DNA from: Beroe forskalii
Taxonomy: Eukaryota > Ctenophora > Nuda > Beroida > Beroidae
DNA: 64,000 bases
Reading direction: 5' to 3'
Assembly: GCA_011033025.1 (NCBI GenBank)
Contig: WFMF01000116.1
Location: 62,001-126,000 of the forward strand
Part shown: piece after piece, positions 63,600 to 64,000 of the stretch
How the letters are laid out: each line of letters starts with the position of its first letter
Position numbering within the stretch: the first letter of the stretch is position 1
The notes under the pieces: generated by a model
Database searches by the model: none
Seen by the model: only the letters and a program-made list of their open reading frames with translations
What the model was told of the DNA's origin: nothing
Position numbers and translations under genes: made by a program

Positions 63600-63919
63600 A
63601 TGGCAAAGAGATTATTGGGAATAGTTGTTCTGGGTTGCCCTTCAATCGTTCAAGGTTTGAAACAACTTTATTATCATCATACGAAATTAAAATAGCTACC
63701 ATGATGGGAAACCTCATTTATTTCCGGAGAAAATCGCCTTGATATCTTTCTGTCGTAATATTTTTGCCGCCCATATTTTTGGTAACAAGCATGTCTATTC
63801 TACTATTCTAGGAACTGCGAGTAAGTTGTTCGAGCAGAGGGTTCAGGCAAGCGTAGCACTTTACGAGGCTAGGAAGCATCAGAACCCTCTGGTGGTTTGC
63901 ACCGGCTACCAGATACCAG
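63600..63919 (+). CDS. Probable DUF218/YdcF-like protein, 5' exons only
   Basis: Exon 1 (63600-63654) reads MAKRLLGIVVLGCPSIVQ and exon 2 (63812-63919) reads TASKLFEQRVQASVALYEAR then NPLVVCTGYQIPG, followed by a GT donor. The order of a hydrophobic strand ending LGCP, a basic R-x-x-A-x-x-LY helix, and PLVVCTG resembles the start of DUF218 proteins. In those, VVLG..., RL..A..LY and ...SGG sit at similar spacing. The function of that family in animals is not established. The gene continues past the window edge, so the call rests on about 55 residues. Confidence 0.45.
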
Positions 63920-64000
63920 GTGAGGATATAGGCTCCTACCAGCTTTCTGGCTAGATAGATCGGGTCTGGAGTTTGTTTTTTAAATACTTATTCTTTTCTG

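Overview
This window is animal (metazoan) nuclear DNA: AT-rich, with GT-AG introns, long non-coding stretches, many repeats, and genes for augmin, cilium transport, PIX-type RhoGEF, K2P channel and LDLa-GPCR proteins. The species cannot be named from sequence alone; an invertebrate is likely because LDLa-GPCRs of this GRL101/LGR-like type are common there. No viral, bacterial or toxin locus was recognised.

Layout. 474-2621: HAUS3 (augmin), behind a three-fold tandem repeat that copies its own start codon. 3197-36913: a PIX-family RhoGEF (ARHGEF6/7) with CH, SH3, DH and PH domains, a KPWS linker and a C-terminal helix. Its intron 11 is about 23 kb. That intron holds a complete two-exon K2P potassium channel on the opposite strand (7983-9396), a hAT-type non-autonomous transposon, a minisatellite and a broken copy of an LDLa-GPCR gene. 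The PIX 3' part carries a degraded 3-kb internal tandem duplication. 38.5-45.5 kb: a palindromic MITE, an unrecognised gene with an acidic C terminus, and the 5' part of IFT56 (TTC26), cut off at a repeat boundary. 45.9-54.6 kb: the right arm of a large inverted duplication of 17.5-28.4 kb, carrying the intact LDLa-GPCR on the minus strand. 55517-58247: a complete eight-exon CREC (calumenin/Cab45-like) gene on the minus strand. 63600 to the edge: the start of a probable DUF218/YdcF-like gene. The rest is intronic or intergenic, with SINE-like, MITE and tandem-repeat material.

The genes do not form a pathway; they are neighbours. The most informative structure is the inverted duplication: one arm has an intact receptor gene, the other a copy that breaks down, partly through inflated homopolymers that look like poor base calls. 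Single-base frameshifts also occur in HAUS3, PIX exons 14 and 16, IFT56 exon 2 and the unknown gene, while K2P, CREC and the right GPCR are clean. Some oddities may therefore be draft-assembly error rather than biology. A second theme is short tandem duplication across exon edges (HAUS3 start, PIX exon 6 acceptor, PIX exon 13 donor).
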